Assembly: GCA_025997715.1 (NCBI GenBank)
Contig: BNUY01000143.1
Coordinates: 1-7,437, forward strand
DNA length: 7,437 nt
Direction: 5' to 3'
Source of the DNA: Spirochaetia bacterium
Lineage (GTDB): Bacteria; Spirochaetota; Spirochaetia; Treponematales; Breznakiellaceae
Shown here: positions 1 through 5,094 of the stretch, one piece after another
Numbering within the stretch: the stretch's first letter is position 1
How the letters are laid out: the number at the start of each line of letters is the position of its first letter
Program-made: the position numbers and the translations under genes
Notes under the pieces: model-generated
Told to the model about the DNA's origin: nothing
The model's input: the letters and a program-made list of their open reading frames with translations, nothing else
Databases searched by the model: none

Positions 1-51
1 TTCCGCCATCGCCGCTATTGCTTTTTCCGTGAACTGGTCCTTGTTTTCCAT
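1..51 (-). CDS. N-terminus of a ClpB/Clp-like chaperone (partial, runs off left edge)
   Basis: Only the first 17 codons are inside the window, read leftward from an ATG at 51-49: MENKDQFTEKAIAAMAE. A strong ribosome binding site (AGGGAGG on the minus strand, about 9 bases before the ATG) supports a real start. The pattern 'FTEKA-x-x-A-x-x-A' resembles the first helix of the Clp N-terminal repeat domain found in ClpB and ClpC, AAA+ disaggregases or protease unfoldases acting in the cytoplasm. That assignment rests on very few residues and is a resemblance only. The gene is divergent from the helicase gene at 180. No CIRCE-type heat-shock operator is visible in the 52-116 gap. Confidence 0.5.
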   Translation of the reverse strand, partial: MENKDQFTEKAIAAMAE

Positions 52-80
52 CTGATAGCCCCTCCCTAAAGGCTATTCTC

Positions 81-95
81 AGTATATCATATGAT
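81..95 (-). promoter_or_regulatory. Candidate -10 of the leftward gene with an adjoining 10-bp palindrome
   Basis: The minus strand reads TATACT at 86-81, a good sigma-70 -10 hexamer about 30 bases before the leftward ATG. No convincing -35 is seen 16-18 bases upstream of it. Overlapping its edge is the perfect palindrome ATCATATGAT (86-95). On the plus strand that palindrome contains TATGAT (90-95), a possible -10 for the divergent helicase gene. The dyad could be an operator shared by the two genes, but short AT-rich palindromes also arise by chance. Confidence 0.35.
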
Positions 96-144
96 CCTCC
101 GTTTACCCGGAAAAAGTTGTTGCACCCTTGCCGACAGATGCCCC

Positions 145-173
145 TTGCAATATCCCCCCCCCTTAGTGATACT
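145..173 (+). promoter_or_regulatory. Candidate sigma-70 promoter of the helicase gene, spacer containing a C9 tract
   Basis: TTGCAA (145-150) and GATACT (168-173) are separated by exactly 17 bases, each matching four of six consensus positions. The -10 is preceded by AGT rather than an extended TGn. Transcription from it would begin near 180, the ATG preferred here for the helicase, giving a leaderless or nearly leaderless mRNA. Nine consecutive Cs lie inside the spacer, so slippage would change the spacing. If translation instead starts at 117 or 138, this sequence is coding and the promoter may be fortuitous. Confidence 0.35.
154..162. repeat. Homopolymeric C9 tract
   Basis: Nine consecutive C residues, directly visible, near the 5' end of the helicase gene. 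The tract lies between the candidate -35 and -10 if the start is at 180, or within codons 13-16 if the start is the TTG at 117. Homopolymer tracts of this length are prone to slipped-strand gain or loss of single bases. Poly-G/C tracts in Treponema pallidum promoters are an established basis for phase variation. Confidence 0.85.
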
Positions 174-179
174 AAACCG

Positions 180-2714
180 ATGCAAGCGTCAAAACGGTTT
201 TCCGCAAAGTGCATTGATCAGCTCCGCTCGGAAATAGCGGACTCCCGGGGGAACGAGGTGTTTGCCCTGGGCTACCTGGACGACCAGGGCCTGGTGTCAA
301 GGCTCGAGGTCCGCGCCAGGGGTAACAAAGAGGCGGTCCTGGCCCTGCAACTTTGGTCCGGCGATGCGGACTTCACGGATATTCCTGACGCCGGGGATCT
401 GTCGCATACCCCTGATGTGCTTATCCACAACCACCCCAATGGCTTTCTGGTTCCCAGCGACGAAGACCTTACCATCGCGGGCAGGGCGGCTGAGGATGGG
501 ACAGGGTTCTTTATCGTTGATAACCAGGTGGGGAAGGTGTACGTGGTGGCCGAACCACTGCGGCGGCGGAAACGGGTTATGCTGGATGCGGATATCATCT
601 GTGCGGCCCTGGAGGCGGGGGGCTCTATTGCCCGGCGGCTGGAGGCCTACGAAAGCCGCCCCTCCCAGCTTGATCTGATGCGGCTCATCATCCGGGGCTT
701 TAACGAAGACTGCATGGTGGCCGCCGAGGCGGGGACCGGGGTGGGGAAGTCCTTCGCCTACCTTCTTCCGGCCATGCGCTACGCCCTGGGGAATGAGGAG
801 CGTATCGTTATCTCCACCGCCACCATCAACCTCCAACAGCAGCTCTACGACAAGGACATTCCCCTGGTGAACGGGGCTTTGCGCACGAAAATCAAGGCGG
901 TGCTTATTAAAGGCCGGGGGAACTACCTCTGCCGCCGCCGCCTGGCGGACGCCCTCAGGGAAACTGAGCTCACGGACCTCTGGTCCGTTGATGATCCGGA
1001 AGACGGGGACCCAACAGGTCCCTTGGAGCGTATCGCCGCCTGGGCGGAAACCACCGCCGCCGGGAGCCGCTCGGATTTGTCTTTTCTCCCCGCCGAAAGC
1101 CTTTGGTCGCGGGTCTGTTCCGAGGCCGACCTCTGCATGGGCATGCGCTGTGCCGAACGGGAACGCTGCTTTGTCCTGGCCCTCCGCAAGGAAGCCGCCG
1201 ATGCCCGTATCCTGGTAGTGAACCATCACCTGCTCTTTGCGGACCTAGCCGCACGGGCGGAGGGGGCGGGGTACGATTCCACCGTGGTGCTTCCCCCCTA
1301 TACCCGGGTGATCATGGACGAGGCCCACACCATGGAAAGCGCCGCCACATCATTCTTTTCCAAGGAGTTCAGCCGCCTGTCGGTGTACCGTCAGCTTGGC
1401 CGGCTCTACCGCCGCCGCCGGGCTTCGCGGCTGGGCCTCCTGGTCCGCCTGGCCGTCCTGTCCCGAAAGGAGGACGCCCTGGATGACGGCGCGGAGGCTG
1501 TCCAACTGGTCCGGGACGCCGCCGATGCCCTGAACGAAGCCGCCCTGGGGTTTTGCCGGAACGAGTGGAGTTTCCGGCTCACCCCCGCCGGCGAGGGTAG
1601 TATCACTGCGGCGTTGACACCATTACTGGCGGATCTGCGGAAGAAGATTGCCGTGCTGGCGGGGATTATCCGGGATATGCTGGAAACCGTTCCCGAGGAC
1701 AGCGCGGATGATCCCACGGTCTGGGAAATAAAGGCCGTTACCCGCCGCCTGGAAGCTATCGGCTCTGTCTGCGCTTCCTTCATCGAATACCGGGAGCGTC
1801 CCGCAGAGGTGATGTGGATGGAGCGTCACGCCGGGCGGGGTGGGAGCGCTACCGCCGGCCAGGCCGCCGGCTCCGACTGGGTGTCCTTTACCGCCACCCC
1901 CATCGACGTGGCGCCCTCCCTAAAGGAAGCCCTCTTTGAACCCAACAAAACGGTAATCTGCGTATCCGCTACCCTCACGGTAAACAACTCCTTCACCTAT
2001 TGGGAAAGCCGCTGCGGGCTGAAGCTTGCCGGGCGGCAGGCGCTGTCGGGACAATTCCCATCCCCCTTCCCCTATGCTCAGGCGGTACTCCTGGCGGTCC
2101 CCTCGGACGCGCCCCTCCCGGAACAGGGAAACTACCGTGCCTTTGTGGACCGGGCGGCGGCGCGGCTTGCGGAAACCGCAAACGGATCGGCGCTCATCCT
2201 GTTCACCTCCTACGAAGCCCTCCGCAGCGCCTTTGCCGCATCCGCCCCCCTGCTGGAAGAGCAGGGCATCCGCTGCCTTAAACAGGGGGACGACGATAGG
2301 GGCCGCCTCCTCCGCACTTTTCTGGAGGACCAGTCCAGCGTACTCTTCGCCACCCACTCCTTCTGGGAAGGGGTCGATGCCCCCGGTGACACCCTCCGGC
2401 TGGTGATTCTGTGTCGGCTCCCCTTCCGCACTCCCAACGAACCGGTCTTCCAAGCCCGCTGCGAAGCCCTGGAAGCAAAGGGGGGCAGTTCCTTCATGGA
2501 ACTCTCCCTCCCGGAGGCGGTGATGAAGTTCAAGCAGGGCTTTGGCCGCCTGATGCGCCGTTCCAGCGATCACGGGGTGGTGGCGGTCCTGGACGGCCGC
2601 CTGTTGCACAAGCGCTACGGACAGCACTTCCTGCGGTCCATCCCAAAGACAAAGACCAGCTTTGCGGAGTTTGGCAATTTATTGAAAGAAATGGAGCGGT
2701 TTCTGTACCCGTGA
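180..2714 (+). CDS. JAMM/RadC-like domain fused to a DinG/XPD-family iron-sulfur DNA helicase
   Basis: This 844-residue protein has two parts. Residues 1 to about 130 form a JAMM/RadC-like domain with a complete H-x-H-x7-S-x2-D metal site (H83, H85, S93, D96) and a possible partner Glu at E26. From about 165 onward it is a superfamily-2 DinG/XPD helicase: Walker A GTGVGKS (185-191), DEAH box (380-383), VSATL (595-599), the EGVD motif (730-733) and a C-terminal QGFGRLMRR motif (786-794). C251, C313, C319, C324 and C330 sit where this family binds a 4Fe-4S cluster. DinG-type enzymes unwind DNA 5' to 3' with ATP and resolve R-loops and D-loops; substrate and polarity here are inferred. The start is uncertain: TTG 117 and ATG 138 are in frame upstream, but the added residues look unlike the domain and ATG 180 lies just before it. 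No start has a strong Shine-Dalgarno, although GGAAAAAG precedes TTG 117. The gene is GC-rich (46 of 60 bases at 1381-1440). Confidence 0.9.
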   Translation: MQASKRFSAKCIDQLRSEIADSRGNEVFALGYLDDQGLVSRLEVRARGNKEAVLALQLWSGDADFTDIPDAGDLSHTPDVLIHNHPNGFLVPSDEDLTIAGRAAEDGTGFFIVDNQVGKVYVVAEPLRRRKRVMLDADIICAALEAGGSIARRLEAYESRPSQLDLMRLIIRGFNEDCMVAAEAGTGVGKSFAYLLPAMRYALGNEERIVISTATINLQQQLYDKDIPLVNGALRTKIKAVLIKGRGNYLCRRRLADALRETELTDLWSVDDPEDGDPTGPLERIAAWAETTAAGSRSDLSFLPAESLWSRVCSEADLCMGMRCAERERCFVLALRKEAADARILVVNHHLLFADLAARAEGAGYDSTVVLPPYTRVIMDEAHTMESAATSFFSKEFSRLSVYRQLGRLYRRRRASRLGLLVRLAVLSRKEDALDDGAEAVQLVRDAADALNEAALGFCRNEWSFRLTPAGEGSITAALTPLLADLRKKIAVLAGIIRDMLETVPEDSADDPTVWEIKAVTRRLEAIGSVCASFIEYRERPAEVMWMERHAGRGGSATAGQAAGSDWVSFTATPIDVAPSLKEALFEPNKTVICVSATLTVNNSFTYWESRCGLKLAGRQALSGQFPSPFPYAQAVLLAVPSDAPLPEQGNYRAFVDRAAARLAETANGSALILFTSYEALRSAFAASAPLLEEQGIRCLKQGDDDRGRLLRTFLEDQSSVLFATHSFWEGVDAPGDTLRLVILCRLPFRTPNEPVFQARCEALEAKGGSSFMELSLPEAVMKFKQGFGRLMRRSSDHGVVAVLDGRLLHKRYGQHFLRSIPKTKTSFAEFGNLLKEMERFLYP

Positions 2715-2724
2715 ACGGAAACGA

Positions 2725-2753
2725 TTGGTGTTTTTCAAAACATTTGATATACT
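2725..2753 (+). promoter_or_regulatory. Promoter of the RlpA-like gene
   Basis: TTGGTG (2725-2730), a 17-base spacer, then TATACT (2748-2753), with TG at 2745-2746 making an extended -10. The predicted start of transcription is near 2760, about 12 bases before the ATG. It lies in the 57-base gap after the helicase stop, so this gene probably has its own transcription. No terminator for the helicase is visible here. Confidence 0.55.
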
Positions 2754-2771
2754 TAGCGGTATGGGGAATGG

Positions 2772-3383
2772 ATGAAGCGAATAGCATTGATTGTCTTGAT
2801 GGGTCTTGCGGTACTCATTCCCGGCGCCGCCCAGCAGGTACAGACTGTGGAAGGGCTGGCTACCCGCTATAGTTCGCAGAATACGGTTTTCTATGCATCC
2901 CACGCCAAGCTGCCCTTTGGAACCCAGGTACAGGTGACCAATTTATTGAACAATAAGAGCATTGTCGTTACCATAGGCGGGCGCATTCCCGCCGACCCCC
3001 GGTGGATCATTGATATTAGCGCCCCTGCGGCGGATGTTTTGGAAATGGATGAACATGGAACGGGATTTACCCTCGTGCGGCTCGAAGAAGTACCCCAGGC
3101 GGTTAAGTACAAGGTAAACAGGAAGTTCCTGCAAACAGGGCCGGCATCCTGGCAAATGGAAGGGACGGAGTTTACCGCCGCCCACCCCTCGATACCCCTC
3201 AGGTCCCTGGTCCGGATAACCAACAAGGCCAACGGGAAACAGGCAATCGCCAGGGTGACCAACCGGATGCCCGCCAACAGGAAATGGATCATTAACCTTT
3301 CCAAGCCCCTGGCTCAAACGCTTGAGCTGGACGAATCCACCGAGGTCATGATTGAAACGGTGGATAAGGACACGGGTAAATAG
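2772..3383 (+). CDS. Secreted protein with two tandem RlpA-like double-psi beta-barrel domains
   Basis: A 203-residue protein with a clear signal peptide (MKR, then a hydrophobic run to PGAA near residue 20), so it is exported to the periplasm or envelope; no lipobox cysteine is seen. Two related domains follow. The first (about 27-105) has PFGTQVQVTN, GGRIPAD and IIDIS; the second (about 130-197) has PLRSLVRITN, TNRMPAN and IINLS. These match the RlpA double-psi barrel pattern (PLGT-V-V-TN, then DRGP, then IIDLS), a fold that binds or cleaves denuded peptidoglycan glycan strands. The Asp of the usual DRGP motif is G70 in the first domain and N164 in the second, so lytic transglycosylase activity may be lost and binding may be the remaining role. 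There is no SPOR domain. GGGGA at 2763-2767 is a close-set ribosome binding site. The stop codon abuts that of the convergent tonB gene. Confidence 0.75.
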   Translation: MKRIALIVLMGLAVLIPGAAQQVQTVEGLATRYSSQNTVFYASHAKLPFGTQVQVTNLLNNKSIVVTIGGRIPADPRWIIDISAPAADVLEMDEHGTGFTLVRLEEVPQAVKYKVNRKFLQTGPASWQMEGTEFTAAHPSIPLRSLVRITNKANGKQAIARVTNRMPANRKWIINLSKPLAQTLELDESTEVMIETVDKDTGK

Positions 3384-4061
3384 CTACCGCAACTTGAAGG
3401 TCACCGGTATGACCAGCCGGGCCTCGGCGGAGGGGGGAGGCCGGAAGGGGGAGACGGCTTTGATGGCCTCTACCGCAGCGGTGTCCAGAGCCTCGGAGCC
3501 GCTGCTGCTGATGACCAAAACATTGCTTATTCGGCCGTCTTCGTGGATAGTAAAGCTAATTTCCGCAGTTCCATGGAAGCCGGCCCGCCGCGCCTGGTCC
3601 GGATATTTTAGATTTTTCTGGATACTTCTCATAATACTATTGTAGTTGTACTTCACATAGGCCCTGGTGGCGGCGGCATTGCCGGCGGCGTCGGCTTTCT
3701 CTGCGGAGGGGGCCGCCCCGGTGGAGTTGGCGACGGAGGTTTCTGCGGGCAGGGAAAGGCCGGGGTTTGCCGGGACGAGTTCCGCCACCGGAATAAGGGT
3801 TTCCGCCGGACCGGTGTCCTCGGCGGATTCTTCGGGCAGGACCGGCGGCGGCGGCAGGGAAGCTGCCGGGGGGAGCGGCGCTATGGAGGGGGCGGGTTCA
3901 ATAAGGGCAACATTGACCAGGGCGAAAGGGTCGGAAGAGTGTATCGGCGCGGGCTGCCAGGGGTTGTTTGCGGGATAGACCGGCAGGAGAAAAAATAGGA
4001 CGCCATGGAGCGCTGCGGAAATGCAAAGCATAGGGAAGAGCAGATTGTTTTTTTGCTTCAT
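3384..4061 (-). CDS. tonB: TonB energy transducer protein
   Basis: A 225-residue protein with TonB architecture. It has a short basic N-terminus and one membrane segment (about 8-28). A Pro/Ala-rich spacer runs from about 33 to 128, including PPPP (70-73), and is suited to spanning the periplasm. The C-terminal TonB domain (about 136-225) carries the typical motifs YPDQARRAG, GTAEISFTIHEDG, SSG and LDTAAVEAI. TonB carries proton-motive energy from ExbB/ExbD to outer-membrane receptors for iron complexes, vitamins or sugars; no exbB, exbD or receptor gene is in this window. A near-consensus promoter ends ten bases before the ATG and no Shine-Dalgarno is visible, so leaderless translation is possible; ATG codon 11 is an alternative start but would cut into the membrane segment. 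Its stop (TAG, 3386-3384) touches the stop of the RlpA-like gene. Confidence 0.88.
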   Translation of the reverse strand: MKQKNNLLFPMLCISAALHGVLFFLLPVYPANNPWQPAPIHSSDPFALVNVALIEPAPSIAPLPPAASLPPPPVLPEESAEDTGPAETLIPVAELVPANPGLSLPAETSVANSTGAAPSAEKADAAGNAAATRAYVKYNYNSIMRSIQKNLKYPDQARRAGFHGTAEISFTIHEDGRISNVLVISSSGSEALDTAAVEAIKAVSPFRPPPSAEARLVIPVTFKLR

Positions 4062-4071
4062 AGGGTGCTTT

Positions 4072-4100
4072 TTTATACACCCTTATATGTTCGCCGTCAA
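4072..4100 (-). promoter_or_regulatory. tonB: Strong sigma-70 promoter for tonB
   Basis: On the minus strand: TTGACG (4100-4095), a 17-base spacer, then TATAAA (4077-4072). Both hexamers match five of six consensus positions. Predicted transcription start is near 4065, leaving only a few bases before the ATG at 4061. The -35 lies inside the small ORF at 4160-4083. Confidence 0.65.
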
Positions 4101-4160
4101 TGACAGGTCGTCCCAATATTCCGCTTCTTCGTCGGTCATTTCTTTCATGGTATCTGCCAT
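4083..4160 (-). CDS. 25-residue acidic small ORF, possible antitoxin remnant
   Basis: An ATG at 4160-4158 opens a 25-codon frame ending in TAA at 4085-4083: MADTMKEMTDEEAEYWDD followed by seven more residues. It starts two bases past the stop codon of the coiled-coil gene at 4162 (TAATATG), an arrangement suited to translational coupling. The acidic stretch with an 'EEAEYWD' core recalls the start of some small ribbon-helix-helix-type antitoxins, so this may be the broken N-terminal end of one whose remainder was replaced by the tonB promoter region. That identity is a memory-based resemblance and is weak. No toxin gene adjoins it. It could also be a chance frame. Confidence 0.3.
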   Translation of the reverse strand: MADTMKEMTDEEAEYWDDLSLTANI

Positions 4161-4161
4161 A

Positions 4162-4677
4162 TTACTTGCTTGTCAGCCAGAACTTGATAACCGTCCCATT
4201 GCCGCCCTTGGCTATATACTCGTCAAAAAAGGGCTGGCGGGATTCACGGGGTAAGTCTTTGTCGATAATTGCCTGGGTAAGAAAAGCCAGCCGGTCCTTC
4301 AAATCCTGTTTTTTGTCCCGTATGGCTTCTCTTTCATCCTCTGCTTTGGCCCGTGCGGCTTCTCTTTCATCCTCCGCTTTGGCCCGTGCAGCTTCTCTTT
4401 CATCCTCCGCTTTGATCCATGCGGCTTCTCTTTCATCCTCCGCTTTGATCCGTGCGGCTTCTAATACGGCCTGCGCTTTGGTCCGTGCGGCTTCTAATTC
4501 GGCCTGCGCTTTGTCCCGCGCGGCTTCTAATAAAGCCTGCGCTTTGTCCCGCGCGGCTTCTCTTTCAGCATCCACCTTGTCCTTATGCCGCTGGTAAAAG
4601 AACTGGACAACCGAGAAAACGGACCCGAACAGGCCCAGGGTGACACCACATATAATACCAAAGTTTTCTATCACCAT
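4162..4677 (-). CDS. Membrane-anchored hendecad-repeat coiled-coil protein, long paralogue
   Basis: A 171-residue protein of unknown function. Residues about 5-28 form one hydrophobic segment rich in Gly, Val and Phe, probably a membrane anchor. Residues 40-116 are seven exact 11-residue units of the form EAAR-x-KA-x-x-x-x, changing from an AQAxL type to an AEDER type along the array. Such hendecad spacing predicts a long, nearly straight or slightly right-handed coiled coil. The C-terminal part (about 124-171; LKDRLAFL, PRESRQPFFDEYIAKGGNG) is non-repetitive and almost identical in the neighbouring paralogue at 4725, so it is probably the functional or partner-binding end. GGAGG lies three bases before the ATG. 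This is very close, and codon 2 (GTG) would be better spaced, so the start may be one codon later. Orientation of the anchor is not determined. Confidence 0.75.
   Translation of the reverse strand: MVIENFGIICGVTLGLFGSVFSVVQFFYQRHKDKVDAEREAARDKAQALLEAARDKAQAELEAARTKAQAVLEAARIKAEDEREAAWIKAEDEREAARAKAEDEREAARAKAEDEREAIRDKKQDLKDRLAFLTQAIIDKDLPRESRQPFFDEYIAKGGNGTVIKFWLTSK
4330..4560. repeat. Seven tandem 33-bp in-frame repeats
   Basis: Seven contiguous 33-base units encode the 11-residue coiled-coil repeats of the long paralogue. Plus-strand units such as 'cgtgcggcttctctttcat' plus 'cctccgctttg' recur with few changes. Because 33 is divisible by three, unit gain or loss keeps the reading frame. 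The neighbouring gene at 4725 has only one full unit at the same place, consistent with expansion or contraction after duplication. Confidence 0.9.
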
Positions 4678-4696
4678 GCGCCTCCATTACGCTTTT

Positions 4697-4707
4697 TATA
4701 CAGTATA
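4697..4707 (-). promoter_or_regulatory. Promoter -10 and palindrome upstream of the long coiled-coil gene
   Basis: TATACAGTATA (4697-4707) is a perfect dyad around one central base. It contains minus-strand TATACT (4707-4702), a -10 hexamer about 25 bases before the ATG; TATAAA (4700-4695) overlaps it. No strong -35 is seen. The same dyad is kept upstream of the second copy, so it may be an operator as well as the -10. Confidence 0.4.
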
Positions 4708-4724
4708 CTACATCTCATACACCG

Positions 4725-5030
4725 TTACTTGTTTTCCAGCCAGAACTTGATAACCGTCCCATTGCCGCCCTTGGCTATATACTCGTCAAAAAAGGGCTGG
4801 CGGGATTCACGGGGTATGTCCTTGTCGATAATTACCTGCATAAGAAAAGCCAGCCGGTCTTTCAAATCCTGCGCTTTGTCCCGTTCGGCCTGCGCTTTGT
4901 CCCGCGCGGCTTCAATTACGGCCTGCTCCTTGTCCTTATATCGCTGGTAAAAGAACTGGACAACCGAGAAAACAGACCCGAACAGGCCCAGAGTGACACC
5001 GCATATAATACCAAAGTTTTCCATCACCAT
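4725..5030 (-). CDS. Membrane-anchored coiled-coil protein, short paralogue
   Basis: A 101-residue paralogue of the protein at 4162. The N-terminal membrane segment (about 5-28) and the C-terminal domain (about 54-101) are nearly identical to the long copy; changes include MQV for TQA and ENK for TSK at the tail. Between them there is only one full 11-residue unit (EAARDKAQAER, about 40-50) and a partial one. The 70-residue difference equals six hendecads plus four residues. The function is unknown. Both copies could assemble together through the shared ends, with the short copy acting as a cap or modulator, but this is inference. GGAGG lies three bases before the ATG; codons 2 (GTG) and 3 (ATG) are alternative starts with better spacing. 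It has its own -10 and is probably transcribed separately, or with the downstream copy. Confidence 0.72.
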   Translation of the reverse strand: MVMENFGIICGVTLGLFGSVFSVVQFFYQRYKDKEQAVIEAARDKAQAERDKAQDLKDRLAFLMQVIIDKDIPRESRQPFFDEYIAKGGNGTVIKFWLENK

Positions 5031-5049
5031 GCGCCTCCATTACGCTTTC

Positions 5050-5060
5050 TATACAGTATA
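5050..5060 (-). promoter_or_regulatory. Promoter -10 and palindrome upstream of the short coiled-coil gene
   Basis: The same TATACAGTATA dyad as at 4697-4707, with minus-strand TATACT at 5060-5055 about 25 bases before the ATG. Upstream sequence differs from the first copy. A -35 is not convincing; CTTTAT lies at the 17-base spacing. Confidence 0.4.
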
Positions 5061-5094
5061 CTGATAAAGATTGAAAGATAAAGAGGGAAAAATC

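Larger units (their letters stand above)
4162..5062. repeat. Tandem gene duplication (units 4162-4709 and 4725-5062)
   Basis: The two direct copies share coding ends, ribosome binding site and promoter -10 region. Plus-strand positions 4174-4253 and 4737-4816 are identical over 80 bases. The 5' ends plus upstream DNA differ at about seven positions over some 130 bases. Homology stops abruptly at 4709 and 5062 on one side and near 4162 and 4725 on the other, leaving a 15-base separator. The high identity points to a recent duplication or gene conversion. Confidence 0.85.

Noticed and set aside
52..116. CIRCE or HAIR heat-shock operator upstream of the Clp-like gene
   Set aside because: No TTAGCACTC/GAGTGCTAA or CTTGAGT/ACTCAAG pair is present in the gap.
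297..1229. Long 310-codon minus-strand frame inside the helicase gene
   Set aside because: It lies opposite a gene with clear helicase motifs. GC-rich codon usage commonly leaves the opposite strand open, and the translation shows no family features.
4330..4560. Regular repeats that might be read as a CRISPR array
   Set aside because: Units are contiguous without spacers, are 33 bases long and in frame with an 11-residue coiled-coil repeat, and no cas genes are present.
4100..4597. Plus-strand frame of 165 codons with Ala/Ser-rich repeats
   Set aside because: It is the complement of the coiled-coil gene's repeats. The minus-strand reading has a ribosome binding site, a membrane segment, a paralogue and family-like structure; this one has none.
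4697..4707. LexA/SOS box resembling the E. coli CTGTATA half-site
   Set aside because: Only one half of the E. coli box matches. It overlaps a plain -10 hexamer, and E. coli-type LexA boxes are not expected in spirochaetes.
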